This document shows, piece after piece, positions 30,784 through 38,460 of a stretch of DNA of 40,183 nt. Every line of letters starts with the position of its first letter. Within the stretch, counting starts at the first letter, position 1. The notes under the pieces were generated by a model. The model saw only the letters and a program-made list of their open reading frames with translations. It was not told where the DNA came from and did not search any database. The DNA is taken from NCBI GenBank assembly GCA_017942035.1, contig JAGAVG010000067.1:1-40183 (forward strand), read 5' to 3'. Origin of the DNA: a bacterium (GTDB lineage: Bacteria > Cyanobacteriota > Vampirovibrionia > Gastranaerophilales > Gastranaerophilaceae). The position numbers and the translations under genes were made by a program.

Positions 30784-31354
30784 TTTCTTTAATATATTCC
30801 TCTACATTTTTTGTTACCATATCTGAAAAATCCTGATTATTCAATATTCTTTCTCTTAATTCTGTTGATGAAATATCAAAAAATTTCATATCAGTAAAAG
30901 AAAATTTGTATCCTTTATCTCTCAAATAATCAAAACTGCTTTCGTCAAAATTATCATCTCTTTTAAACACAATAAAATCAACTAATTCTTTTAATTTGTC
31001 ACTTTCATACCAGCTTTCAATATATTGAAAGGCATCTGTGCCAATAATAAAATTAATTTTTCCCTCTATATTGTATAATTTATACAAATCTAGAATTGTA
31101 AGGTAAGTATAAGATTTACCCCCTCTTTTATATTCAATATCAGAAACATCAAATTCAGGATATTCTGAGACAGCAAGCTTTACCATATTTAATCTATGTG
31201 TACACATATTGTTATCATAATCTTTGTGCGGCGGTTTGTATGCAGGAATAAAAAGAATTTTATCAAAACCAAAATTCTCCGCAGCATATCTAGCCATTTT
31301 TAAATGCGCTCTGTGAATAGGATTAAAAGTACCTTGAAACACACACAATTTCAT
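30764..31354 (-). CDS. nadD: Nicotinate-nucleotide adenylyltransferase
   Basis: It makes deamido-NAD from nicotinate mononucleotide and ATP. The 196 residues begin LCVFQGTFNPIHRAHLKMA, the nucleotidyltransferase GGxFDPxHxGH motif in slightly changed form. They contain FIPAYKPPHKD, HRLNMVKLAV, INFIIGTDAFQYIESWYESD and ISSTELRERI. The start codon has no ribosome site but TATAAT exactly 6 nt upstream, suggesting a leaderless mRNA. It is first in nadD-yqeK. Confidence 0.93.
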   Translation of the reverse strand: MKLCVFQGTFNPIHRAHLKMARYAAENFGFDKILFIPAYKPPHKDYDNNMCTHRLNMVKLAVSEYPEFDVSDIEYKRGGKSYTYLTILDLYKLYNIEGKINFIIGTDAFQYIESWYESDKLKELVDFIVFKRDDNFDESSFDYLRDKGYKFSFTDMKFFDISSTELRERILNNQDFSDMVTKNVEEYIKENGLYKN

Positions 31355-31360
31355 AGCTTT

Positions 31361-31397
31361 ATTATATAATAAAAACCTGACGCCGTAACGGGTCAGG
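31361..31397 (-). promoter_or_regulatory. Terminator of the 54-residue gene overlapping the nadD promoter
   Basis: CCTGAC (31376-31381) pairs with GTCAGG (31392-31397). On the minus strand the stem is followed by TTTTTATTA, and then TATAAT (31361-31366), 6 nt before the nadD ATG. Termination of the upstream gene and initiation of nadD are therefore packed within about 40 bp. Confidence 0.6.
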
Positions 31398-31442
31398 TAA
31401 AAAATTGTAGGGGAAAAATTAATTGGAGTTAAAAAAAATCTT

Positions 31443-31607
31443 TTATATTAAATGCAATGCTTCACGGTTTGCCATTGCAATAAAATTCATTTGCGCAAAG
31501 AGAACTTCCGATCTGTCTACAAATGGCTCATTATTTGCGACTGTAACCTGATTTTCATAAATGTTTTTCAGTTTGTCATCAATCTTTTTTAAATTTGCAA
31601 CCGCCAT
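31443..31607 (-). CDS. 54-residue protein of unknown function
   Basis: The frame encodes MAVANLKKIDDKLKNIYENQ, continues VTVANNEPFVDRSEVLFAQM and ends NFIAMANREALHLI. It is a predicted soluble helical protein with no recognised domain. AGAGAGG lies 7 nt before the ATG, and a rho-independent terminator follows about 45 nt after the stop. It lies in an otherwise empty gap between nadD and the divergent 752-residue gene. Confidence 0.7.
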   Translation of the reverse strand: MAVANLKKIDDKLKNIYENQVTVANNEPFVDRSEVLFAQMNFIAMANREALHLI

Positions 31608-31784
31608 TTTTGAACCTCTCTTCTCTTATTTGTTTCTTATGTATATATAAAGTATATACAAATTTAAAAATTTCAGAATACAGTTTATTTGTTACAAAAC
31701 TTTACACATTGTTCCCATAAAAAAGTCAATTTTTCAAACGCAAATGTTTTTATATAATTATAGGGAAAAAGGATTAGTATATTC

Positions 31785-34043
31785 ATGCAAAATGTTTACC
31801 AAAAATATCAGCCTAATATGCAGGGAATTTCTACGGCAGGAGTTCCGCAGAATTCTATGCAACCCCAGCAAAGCATGCAGGGCGTTACATCTGATAAATT
31901 GCGTGAACAGACGCAGGATAGCTATGTCGCAAACAGAGTAGGGCAGATGTCTGAAATTAATCCGATACAACAGGGATTAATTTCTATTCCTGTATGGTAT
32001 GGCCTTGCGCAACTGATGGATAAATTTGCAAAGAAATGCCGCGGAAACTATGAAGATACAATTCAATATAAAATGACAAATGCCGGTGATGTAATTACTG
32101 ATACTTTCCAAAATAGTTCAATCGGCAAATCTGAGGCTGTAAAAACCGCAAGCTCAAAACTTAGCGATTGGAAAAGTGCATTCAGAACAAAAATAATAGA
32201 TAAATCGGCAGTCTTACGAGCACTGTTTGATACCCCTTCAAAACCTGAATTGGGTATAGTAAAAGCACAGGCAAACGGTATGTACGGAATTCAGCTCGGG
32301 GATTACCAGACTGTTACCGAACACTTCTTCAAGCAGGTAAAATATGCAGAAGATTTAGATTGTTATGGTGCAGATAAAACATTTATTGATAAAGTTAAAG
32401 CTGATTTAAAAGGCGTAAGTAAAAAAGCTGATAAAAAGAAAATTATTCAAGAAGCCGAATTTGAACTCTTGGGTAAAAATTCCGGACTTTCATTGAGTAA
32501 TTTTAAAGCTCTAAATGAACAGGGGCGCAAAATGGTTATGGATGACCTGAAAGCGCAAGCTCAGGGTTATCGCAATTTTGCACACTGGAATGCAGTAAAA
32601 GAAAATATTCAAGGCCGAATTGCAGATGTAATTGAAGCAACACATAAAGCTGATAAAAACATGTATTCAAAGATTTGGACACATGATAATAACACATTTG
32701 GAAAAGTTCAAGGCCACTTGTTCGGAAGAAAAGTTTACGCAAGTGAATTTCAAAATAAACTTCTTGCAGAATTAGGAACTGTTCCGCCTGGAAGTGAGCT
32801 TGAAAGTATGCTGCAGCGTACCGGCTTGGATAAAAACTTACCAAAAAGCGGACTCGGACGTTTCTTTGGTAAATACGGAAATATGATAACAGAAGGTGCG
32901 ACGAACAGAGTTGCAGGCGGAAAACTTGCGGCATTGATTCAAGCATGGTTCTTAGCAGAAGCAATTATAAGAACATCTCAGGCAGAAAAAGGCGATAAGA
33001 TTTCTACATTTATGGAAAGACTTACCGAATTGGTTGCATTCTTTGCTGCTATGCCTCTTGCTTTAAAATTGATGCACCATATCGGCGGTATGCAATATGC
33101 AGGCATGACAGCCGAACAGATTGCAAGTTACAGAAAAGATTTGGCAGTGTTCAACCAGAAAGTTAAAGACGGACTGCTTAAAGATAAAGAACTTTATAAA
33201 GCAGAAAGAAGAGCTCTTGAATCAAGATTAAAAGCAGGAAAACACAATATCTTTGCAAGACTTGCAAAACGAGTAGGCCGTGTCGTAACAGTAGGCCTGG
33301 AACAAATAAGACCATACACAAAACATGCCGTTGAATCCGGATGGAAAGGCCGTATAAAGGATATTTTCAGAAATCCTAAATACTGGTTTAAACAGGGAGC
33401 AGGTTATCCTGTAAGAATTGCGGCCGGTATGTTAATGATATTGCCATTCATCAGTAAATTCTTTGTCAAAGGTTCGCATTTAATCTTTGGTAAGCCAAAA
33501 AATTCTGTACTTGATGAAGGAAAAGAAGATAAAAAAGCCGAAGAAAAAGCTCCGACACCGGCAGAACAGCTTGCTCAGATTAACCAGCTTGAACAGGCAA
33601 TCCAGCAGGTTAGAGCAAGCGGACAAAAACTAACTCCTGAACAAGAAGCGCAAATTCAACAGTTAGAAATGATGATAAAACAGGCCAAAGCTGAACTTGA
33701 ACCGCAAATCCAAAATCAACAGCCTCAGGCTCAGCAACAAACACCACAGCAGCCAAACTCTGCCGAGGTGCCAATGAACGATCCGCAAAATATGTTGAGT
33801 AAATACAAAAATTTACAGCCTCAAAATGCCGATCCAACGCATATTAATAAACCTGGTGAACCGATAAGAACATATATTCCATCTCCGGAACCGGTAAAAA
33901 TTCTTGAACCGGAAAGAAGCTATGTGCCATCACCAATGCCGGCGTCAATAAATAATTCAATTGATACATCAGCTGCAGACAGTGCTATGCAAAGAGCAGA
34001 TATTGCTGAACGTATGGCAATGCAGACATTAGCCATGAAGTAG
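31785..34043 (+). CDS. Large protein of unknown function (752 residues) with two hydrophobic segments
   Basis: The N-terminus (about 1-60) is rich in Gln, Met and Ser (GISTAGVPQNSMQPQQSMQG). The middle is helical and Lys-rich. Hydrophobic stretches lie around 375-425 (LAALIQAWFLAEAII, LVAFFAAMPLALKLM) and about 545-560 (IAAGMLMILPFISKFF). From about 585 there is a coiled-coil/Gln-rich tail (AEQLAQINQLEQAIQQVRAS, NQQPQAQQQTPQQP) and a Pro-rich end. No signal peptide is seen. No homolog is recognised; it may be a lineage-specific membrane-associated structural protein. AAAGGA precedes the ATG and TATAAT lies at 31753-31758. The 6S-like RNA promoter starts at its stop codon. Confidence 0.7.
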   Translation: MQNVYQKYQPNMQGISTAGVPQNSMQPQQSMQGVTSDKLREQTQDSYVANRVGQMSEINPIQQGLISIPVWYGLAQLMDKFAKKCRGNYEDTIQYKMTNAGDVITDTFQNSSIGKSEAVKTASSKLSDWKSAFRTKIIDKSAVLRALFDTPSKPELGIVKAQANGMYGIQLGDYQTVTEHFFKQVKYAEDLDCYGADKTFIDKVKADLKGVSKKADKKKIIQEAEFELLGKNSGLSLSNFKALNEQGRKMVMDDLKAQAQGYRNFAHWNAVKENIQGRIADVIEATHKADKNMYSKIWTHDNNTFGKVQGHLFGRKVYASEFQNKLLAELGTVPPGSELESMLQRTGLDKNLPKSGLGRFFGKYGNMITEGATNRVAGGKLAALIQAWFLAEAIIRTSQAEKGDKISTFMERLTELVAFFAAMPLALKLMHHIGGMQYAGMTAEQIASYRKDLAVFNQKVKDGLLKDKELYKAERRALESRLKAGKHNIFARLAKRVGRVVTVGLEQIRPYTKHAVESGWKGRIKDIFRNPKYWFKQGAGYPVRIAAGMLMILPFISKFFVKGSHLIFGKPKNSVLDEGKEDKKAEEKAPTPAEQLAQINQLEQAIQQVRASGQKLTPEQEAQIQQLEMMIKQAKAELEPQIQNQQPQAQQQTPQQPNSAEVPMNDPQNMLSKYKNLQPQNADPTHINKPGEPIRTYIPSPEPVKILEPERSYVPSPMPASINNSIDTSAADSAMQRADIAERMAMQTLAMK

Positions 34044-34071
34044 TTGAAAGTTTCAAAAAATATGATATAAT
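34044..34071 (+). promoter_or_regulatory. Promoter of the 6S-like RNA
   Basis: TTGAAA (34044-34049), 16 nt and TATAAT (34066-34071). The predicted start is around 34076-34078, at the first base of the closing helix of the RNA. Confidence 0.7.
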
Positions 34072-34075
34072 AAAT

Positions 34076-34253
34076 ATAGTCCTGTATGGATGCTTATTTT
34101 GTTCCTACATTTATTATAACGGGAGATAAGACTCTTACGGACGTGAAGTATACCCGCCGATTTTTAAATCGCCAGCGGGAAACGGATAGTTCGGGGCGAT
34201 CACCCACCTGCGAGAACACGCAGGTAACAAAATCACATCTGTATAGGGCTATA
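34076..34253 (+). ncRNA. ssrS: Structured RNA, probable 6S RNA
   Basis: ATAGTCCTGTATGGATG (34076-34092) pairs along all 17 positions (with G-U pairs) with CATCTGTATAGGGCTAT (34236-34252), closing a stem around about 145 nt. Inside are a hairpin CCCGC...GCGGG enclosing CGATTT/AAATCG, and a small hairpin ACCTGC...GCAGGT near the 3' side, as in 6S RNAs. The length (about 178 nt), single long rod-like fold, strong own promoter and following terminator fit 6S RNA, which inhibits the sigma70 RNA polymerase. There is no coding frame with support. Not tested with a covariance model; another structured RNA is possible. Confidence 0.6.
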
Positions 34254-34256
34254 AAT

Positions 34257-34287
34257 AAAACCGGAAGTTATTTCCGGTTTTATTTTT
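34257..34287 (+). terminator. Terminator of the 6S-like RNA
   Basis: AAAACCGGAA pairs with TTCCGGTTTT, followed by ATTTTTTAT. Confidence 0.85.
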
Positions 34288-34298
34288 TATAATAATAA

Positions 34299-34340
34299 AC
34301 ACGCACCAAAATATAAAATTTGGTGCGTGTTTTTCTTATT
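34299..34340. terminator. Solo copy of the element's right palindrome acting as a terminator
   Basis: ACACGCACCAAA (34299-34310) pairs with TTTGGTGCGTGT (34319-34330), followed by TTTTCTTATTTTTTTT. The 24-bp core is identical to the right palindrome of element copies A and B, without the rest of the element. It lies between the 6S-like RNA and the convergent nuclease-family gene. Confidence 0.75.
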
Positions 34341-34400
34341 TTTTTTGTAAATACTGCTTAAGCTTAAGGCTGTTTCTCAGGCAGCATTCTAAAAAGTCAG

Positions 34401-34919
34401 CTACTGATCACTTTCATGATGATCATTGTCTTTCATAAGTTTTGCAAAATCAGAAGGCTTAATACTTTGAACAAACTTTTTAAATTCCTGAGCTTCTTCT
34501 TCATCTTTAGCACTATCAGTCGAAACTGAACCATTAGATATAACATTTGCAGTGACAAAAATAGGAGCATCAACCCTTATTGCTACAGCAATTGCATCTG
34601 ATGGTCGAGAATCTATTTGAAGGCTGTCACCGGTTTCGGGATTATTAAGATATAAAGTTGCGTAATAAGTTTCTTTTTCAACATCATTAATCTCTATTTT
34701 TTCCAGAGTATAACCGGTTTTTTGAATAATATTAATAATTAAATCATGGGTCATTGGTCTGGAAACAGATAAATTTTCGATTTTACGAATAATAGCGCTG
34801 GCTTCTGCCGAACCAATCCATATAGGAAGAGCTTTTCGGTTGTCTTTATCATGAAGAACAACAATAGGAGAACCTGTTCTGGTATCAAGCGCAATACCCA
34901 TAACTTTCATTTCAATCAT
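34401..34919 (-). CDS. Bifunctional nuclease family protein (DUF151)
   Basis: The 172 residues match the DUF151/BFN family found in bacteria and plants: VMGIALDTRTGSPIVVLHD, ALPIWIGSAEASAII, MTHDLIINIIQKTGYTLEKI, ATLYLNN and IDSRPSDAIAVAIRVDAPIF. Some family members cut DNA and RNA; activity here is unproven. The C-terminal 40 residues are acidic/helical (SAKDEEEAQEFKKFVQSIKP). AAAGG precedes the ATG. It is monocistronic and divergent from the tRNA. Confidence 0.88.
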   Translation of the reverse strand: MIEMKVMGIALDTRTGSPIVVLHDKDNRKALPIWIGSAEASAIIRKIENLSVSRPMTHDLIINIIQKTGYTLEKIEINDVEKETYYATLYLNNPETGDSLQIDSRPSDAIAVAIRVDAPIFVTANVISNGSVSTDSAKDEEEAQEFKKFVQSIKPSDFAKLMKDNDHHESDQ

Positions 34920-34988
34920 ATAAATAACCTTTCATTTTCAATATAAACTAATAAGATTATAGCGTTAACAAAAAAAAATTAAAACTAA

Positions 34989-35016
34989 TTTACAAAAAAA
35001 AAATTTATGTTATAGT
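34989..35016 (+). promoter_or_regulatory. Promoter of tRNA-Ser
   Basis: TTTACA (34989-34994), 16 nt and TATAGT (35011-35016), about 40 nt before the tRNA. Confidence 0.5.
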
Positions 35017-35055
35017 AGATATATAAAGGTTGTGTAAGAACATGACCAATGTCGC

Positions 35056-35145
35056 GGAGTAGTGGCCGAGTGGCTGAAGGCGGCACCCTGCTAAGGTGTT
35101 ATGTGGGTATAACCTGCATCCAGGGTTCAAATCCCTGCTGCTCCG
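35056..35145 (+). tRNA. tRNA-Ser (anticodon GCU)
   Basis: The acceptor strands GGAGTAG and CTGCTCC pair, with discriminator G at 35145. The D arm is GCCGAGTGGCTGAAGGC. The anticodon loop CTGCTAA carries GCT (reads AGC/AGU). A long variable arm (about ATGTGGGTATAACCTGCAT) marks a class II tRNA, and the T arm has GGTTCAAATCC. CCA is not encoded; T residues follow at once. Confidence 0.95.
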
Positions 35146-35150
35146 TTTTT

Positions 35151-35177
35151 AAAAGGCTTTCGAGCCTTTTATTTTTT
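35151..35177 (+). terminator. Terminator of tRNA-Ser
   Basis: AAAAGGCT, loop TTCG, AGCCTTTT, then ATTTTTTT. Confidence 0.9.
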
Positions 35178-35244
35178 TGCGGGTGTCGCCTTAATTTTTT
35201 AAATGCTCATGTACTTTTTTGAGTAGTTTGGTTACTTTAAAATT

Positions 35245-35320
35245 GTCGGTTTAGTAAAACCGACCTATAAAACTAATTTGAGTATTTTAAATTTGTTGGG
35301 CAGGTATGCCCAACCTACTT
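35245..35320. repeat. Two short hairpins of the '...CCGACCT / CCCAACCTAC' type
   Basis: GTCGGTTT (35245-35252) pairs with AAACCGAC (35257-35264), then CTATAA. GTTGGGC (35295-35301) pairs with GCCCAAC (35308-35314), then CTACTTACT. They follow the same format as the hairpins at 2235 and 2312. The rest of 35178-35397 shows nothing else recognisable. Confidence 0.6.
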
Positions 35321-35397
35321 ACTCTAGTTGCTTTTGAAGCATTTTTTATTTCGAATATTACAAAAATTTAATAAAGTAGCAAAAAATATTTTGTTAT

Positions 35398-35519
35398 ATT
35401 ATATCGGAGACCATTCTAAGATAGGTGCAAATACTTTTGTGATACATGATATTCCTCCATATACAACCGTATTATGCAACCCAGAATCAAATTTAAGATT
35501 CCAAAAAAATAGCTTTTAA
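35398..35519 (+). pseudogene. C-terminal remnant of a hexapeptide-repeat acyltransferase (CysE-like)
   Basis: About 40 codons read IGDHSKIGANTFVIHDIPPY and then TTVLCNPESNLRF before a stop. This is the last left-handed beta-helix turn and loop of serine acetyltransferase-type enzymes (IGxxxxIGANSVVxxDIP...VxGNPA). The preceding frame (from 35328) has no hexapeptide repeats, and the substrate-binding part is absent. It abuts the end of the efflux cluster, and hairpin repeats lie just upstream. Confidence 0.6.
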
Positions 35520-35527
35520 AAAGTATC

Positions 35528-36919
35528 CTATAATAGATTTTTCCCTATATTGTTTAATTTATATAAATCGATGCCTCCGGCAGCTTTGTACAAACCTATT
35601 GTTGAAATTATTGCATTTATTTTGTTAGAAATTTCTTCTTTCTCACTCATCAAATAAGCCTCTTTTACATATAAAACATCAATATTTCCGGATGTTCCTA
35701 TTTTATTTTTATCTTTTGCCAAACTATAAATTTTTGCTTGAGTCTTAAGTTTATTTACACTTTCTTTATAGTTTTCGCCGGCGGTTTTATACTCTTTTAT
35801 CCCTGAATTTACTTCCTTTATTCCTTCTAAAATAGTTTTTTGATAATCATTTAATGCTTCTTCATACTGATATTTTTTATATTTTAGAAATGCAGCTTTT
35901 CTTCCGCCGGAAAACAAATCCATAGAAGGCAGTACTCCTAAATTTAAAAATTGAGAAGGTGAATTAAATAGTTTGCTTAAACTATATGCATTCAAACCTA
36001 ACTGACCGACAATTGTAAATTTTGGCAGAAATTCTCTCTTTGCAACCTGAACATCAAAACCTATTCTTCTAATATTTGCTTCTTGCTGTTTAAAATCCGG
36101 TCTGTTTTCTATTATTAAAGAACTATATTCTTCCGGAATTTTATCCAACAAAACTATATTCTCATAATTACTGCGAACAACACTGTTCCCATCACCTAAT
36201 GTGAGGTAAACTTTTAAACTTTCTTCTAAAACCTCTTTGGTTAATTTATGTTTGTTTCTTTCTTCTTTCAATACTGTCAAAAATTTTTCTTCAGTTAATA
36301 ATTCATTAATATTACTCAATCCTGCTTGATATTTTTCCATTACTAAAGACACTATTTTTTCTTGTGTCGCAACAAGTTCATCTTGAACTTCAAGAAGTTT
36401 GTCAGCTTTAATCAGATTAAAATAATCTGCAGCAAAGTCAGAAGTTAAAGTAATATATGTTGCTCTCTGAGCCTGCTTAACTATCTCTAATTGCTCTTTC
36501 ATGCTTTTTGTTTTTAGATGGTTTGTGCCCCATATATCAATTTCATATCCCATTGTCAACGGCAAGTAATAATTGTATTGAGAATAATTTGGAATTCTCA
36601 TTGAGCCAAACTGCTGCATAGGAGCTCTAAAATCCCTGCTTAAATCTCCATTAAAGCTTAAAGACGGAAGCTCTGATGCAAACTGCATTTTAACAAGTTT
36701 TTCATTTTCTTGAACTTTTAATGCCGCATTCTTTAAATCATAATTGTTATTATAAACAGTTAAAAGATTATTTGTAAGATTATCATCATTAAATCTTTTC
36801 CACCATTCAATATTCAAATACTCAATTGTTTTTATTTTTTCAGGCTCCTGCACTGTTTTCGCTAACGATGGCAAGATTGATAATGCTATTAATACGGTTA
36901 GTATAAAAATTTTTTTCAT
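35528..36919 (-). CDS. TolC-family outer-membrane efflux channel
   Basis: The 463 residues start with a signal peptide (MKKIFILTVLIALSILPSLA). Long coiled-coil helices of the OEP fold follow in two repeats (NNNYDLKNAALKVQENEKLV, ENRPDFKQQEANIRRIGFDV), with the typical LPSLSFNGDLS and VLPSMDLFSGGRKAAFLKYK. There is no lipobox cysteine at the signal site. As the outer-membrane duct it would pair with the EmrA/EmrB genes transcribed divergently. AGGGA lies about 9 nt before the ATG. Expression should be controlled by the shared operator at 36939-36970. Confidence 0.9.
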   Translation of the reverse strand: MKKIFILTVLIALSILPSLAKTVQEPEKIKTIEYLNIEWWKRFNDDNLTNNLLTVYNNNYDLKNAALKVQENEKLVKMQFASELPSLSFNGDLSRDFRAPMQQFGSMRIPNYSQYNYYLPLTMGYEIDIWGTNHLKTKSMKEQLEIVKQAQRATYITLTSDFAADYFNLIKADKLLEVQDELVATQEKIVSLVMEKYQAGLSNINELLTEEKFLTVLKEERNKHKLTKEVLEESLKVYLTLGDGNSVVRSNYENIVLLDKIPEEYSSLIIENRPDFKQQEANIRRIGFDVQVAKREFLPKFTIVGQLGLNAYSLSKLFNSPSQFLNLGVLPSMDLFSGGRKAAFLKYKKYQYEEALNDYQKTILEGIKEVNSGIKEYKTAGENYKESVNKLKTQAKIYSLAKDKNKIGTSGNIDVLYVKEAYLMSEKEEISNKINAIISTIGLYKAAGGIDLYKLNNIGKNLL

Positions 36920-36938
36920 AATCAGTATTCCCTAAAAT

Positions 36939-36970
36939 TTTTCTTGTGATATAATTATAGCACAAGAAAA
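36939..36970. promoter_or_regulatory. Inverted-repeat operator covering two divergent extended -10 promoters
   Basis: TTTTCTTGTG (36939-36948) and CACAAGAAAA (36961-36970) form a perfect 10-bp inverted repeat with a 12-nt spacer. The spacer holds TATAAT on the plus strand (36950-36955, preceded by TGA, so an extended -10) and TATAAT on the minus strand (36954-36959, preceded by TGC). One bound MarR dimer would block both marR-emrAB and tolC transcription. Confidence 0.75.
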
Positions 36971-36996
36971 TATTAATTCTACTCAAGGAAGTAAAA

Positions 36997-37452
36997 ATGT
37001 TAAAAGATATTATTGAAGACAGAATAGGTTCTGTTATATATGTAGTTGGCACGCTAGTGAGGAGTTTATCTTCTCAAAAGTTCAGCGAGATGGAATATGG
37101 AATAACTCCCGAACAGTACTTAATTCTTCTTTTAATAGTAGAAAATGAAGGTGTATATCAGAGACAGATATGTGAAATAACCTTAAAGGATAGAGCAAAT
37201 GTTGCAAGACTTATAGAAATTTTACTTCAAAAGGAATTAATTGAAAAAGTTCCTAATTCAAATGGAAGACGTATTTATAAGATAAATGCGACAGAAAAAG
37301 GAAAAGAATTAATAAAAAAAATAGAACCTCAAGATGAAGAATTGCGAAATTTTATAACAAGAGATGTCACTCTGGAGGAATTGGAAATTACCAGAAAAAC
37401 ATTGAATAAAATTAAAGCAAACGTAATAAATAATATTAAACTACAGATTTAA
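36997..37452 (+). CDS. MarR-family transcriptional regulator
   Basis: The 151 residues carry the winged helix-turn-helix of MarR regulators: YGITPEQYLILLLIVENEGV, YQRQICEITLKDRANVARLI, EILLQKELIEKVPNSNGRRI and YKINATEKGKELI. It probably represses this pump cluster and is released by a ligand exported by the pump. AAGGAAG precedes the ATG. It is first in marR-emrA-emrB, and its stop is 14 nt from emrA. Confidence 0.92.
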   Translation: MLKDIIEDRIGSVIYVVGTLVRSLSSQKFSEMEYGITPEQYLILLLIVENEGVYQRQICEITLKDRANVARLIEILLQKELIEKVPNSNGRRIYKINATEKGKELIKKIEPQDEELRNFITRDVTLEELEITRKTLNKIKANVINNIKLQI

Positions 37453-37465
37453 AAGGAGATTAAAA

Positions 37466-38449
37466 TTGGACGATAAAAAAGCCGAAGAAATAGCAAATAA
37501 AGACCCCAGACATTTTTATGAGAAAAAAAGAGTAATAGTACCTTCACTAACAGCCCTTGCACTTTTAATTCTAGGGCTAATAGTTTCAATTAATTCATTA
37601 TTTTATAAATCAACTGATGATGCATTTGTAGAAGGTCACATTATAACAGTAGCTCCGAGAGTTTCGGGGCCGGTAATAAAATTAAATATTGAAGATAATC
37701 AAGAAGTTAAAAAAGGAGATTTATTACTTGAAATTGATCCTGTTGATTATGAAACGAAATTAAAGCAATCAAAAGCGAAATTGGAAGAAGCGCAAGCTGC
37801 TTTAGTCAGTGCGGGCAATAAAGTTGAAAAAAGTTTTTCGGAACTTGATTTTGCAAAAAATGATTATGCCAGATATTCTAAAATGTATGAAAAAGGAATT
37901 GCATCTACGCAGGACTATGATTCCGCAAAGACGAAGCTTTCAACATTTGAATCAGAAAATAAATCAGCTAGAGCAAACTATAATGAACTTCAAGCAGCAA
38001 TAAAACGTCTAGAAGCAGAGATTAAAGAAAACGAATTGAACCTATCATACACAAAAATTTATGCCGCACAGGACGGTAAAATTACTCATAGAACTGTAGA
38101 GGAAGGAAATTACGTTCAGGTTGCCCAGCCCTTGTTTGCAATAACACAAGATGATGTATGGGTTGTGGCAAATTTTAAAGAAACACAAGTTGCAAATATG
38201 AAAAAAGGACAGCTGGTAAAAATAAAAATTGATGCTTACGGACATAAGAAGTTTAATGGTAAGGTTGACAGCCTTCAAATGGCATCAGGTGCTAAGGCCA
38301 GCTTATTTCCTCCTGAGAATGCTGTTGGTAGTTATGTAAAAATAGTACAGAGAATTCCTGTAAAAATAATTTTTACTGATGACATTTCAAAATATAATAT
38401 AATTCCAGGCATGTCTGCAGTTCCAACTGTAAAAGTTAGAGGTCAATAG
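37466..38449 (+). CDS. emrA: EmrA/HlyD-family periplasmic adaptor of an MFS efflux pump (TTG start)
   Basis: The 327 residues have a short cytoplasmic N-terminus and one membrane helix (VIVPSLTALALLILGLIVSI). A biotinyl-lipoyl half-motif (VAPRVSGPVIKLNIEDNQEV), a coiled coil (AKLEEAQAALVSAGNKVEKS to ELQAAIKRLEAEIKENELN), the second half-motif (YTKIYAAQDGKITHRTVEEG) and a beta-barrel follow. It links EmrB to the outer-membrane channel. The start codon is TTG, fixed by AAAAGGAG 7 nt upstream. It lies between marR and emrB, with an 11-nt gap to emrB. Confidence 0.92.
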   Translation: MDDKKAEEIANKDPRHFYEKKRVIVPSLTALALLILGLIVSINSLFYKSTDDAFVEGHIITVAPRVSGPVIKLNIEDNQEVKKGDLLLEIDPVDYETKLKQSKAKLEEAQAALVSAGNKVEKSFSELDFAKNDYARYSKMYEKGIASTQDYDSAKTKLSTFESENKSARANYNELQAAIKRLEAEIKENELNLSYTKIYAAQDGKITHRTVEEGNYVQVAQPLFAITQDDVWVVANFKETQVANMKKGQLVKIKIDAYGHKKFNGKVDSLQMASGAKASLFPPENAVGSYVKIVQRIPVKIIFTDDISKYNIIPGMSAVPTVKVRGQ

Positions 38450-38460
38450 CAGGGATAATT

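Noticed and set aside
32536-32964. 142-residue minus-strand frame opposite the 752-residue gene
   Set aside because: Antisense shadow of a continuous long frame; no start signal.
34086-34292. 68-residue plus-strand frame starting ATGGATGC
   Set aside because: It lies inside the structured 6S-like RNA and its terminator, with no ribosome site.
35328-35397. N-terminal part of the 63-residue plus-strand frame
   Set aside because: Only the C-terminal part resembles a hexapeptide transferase; the first 23 codons are low-complexity and unrelated.
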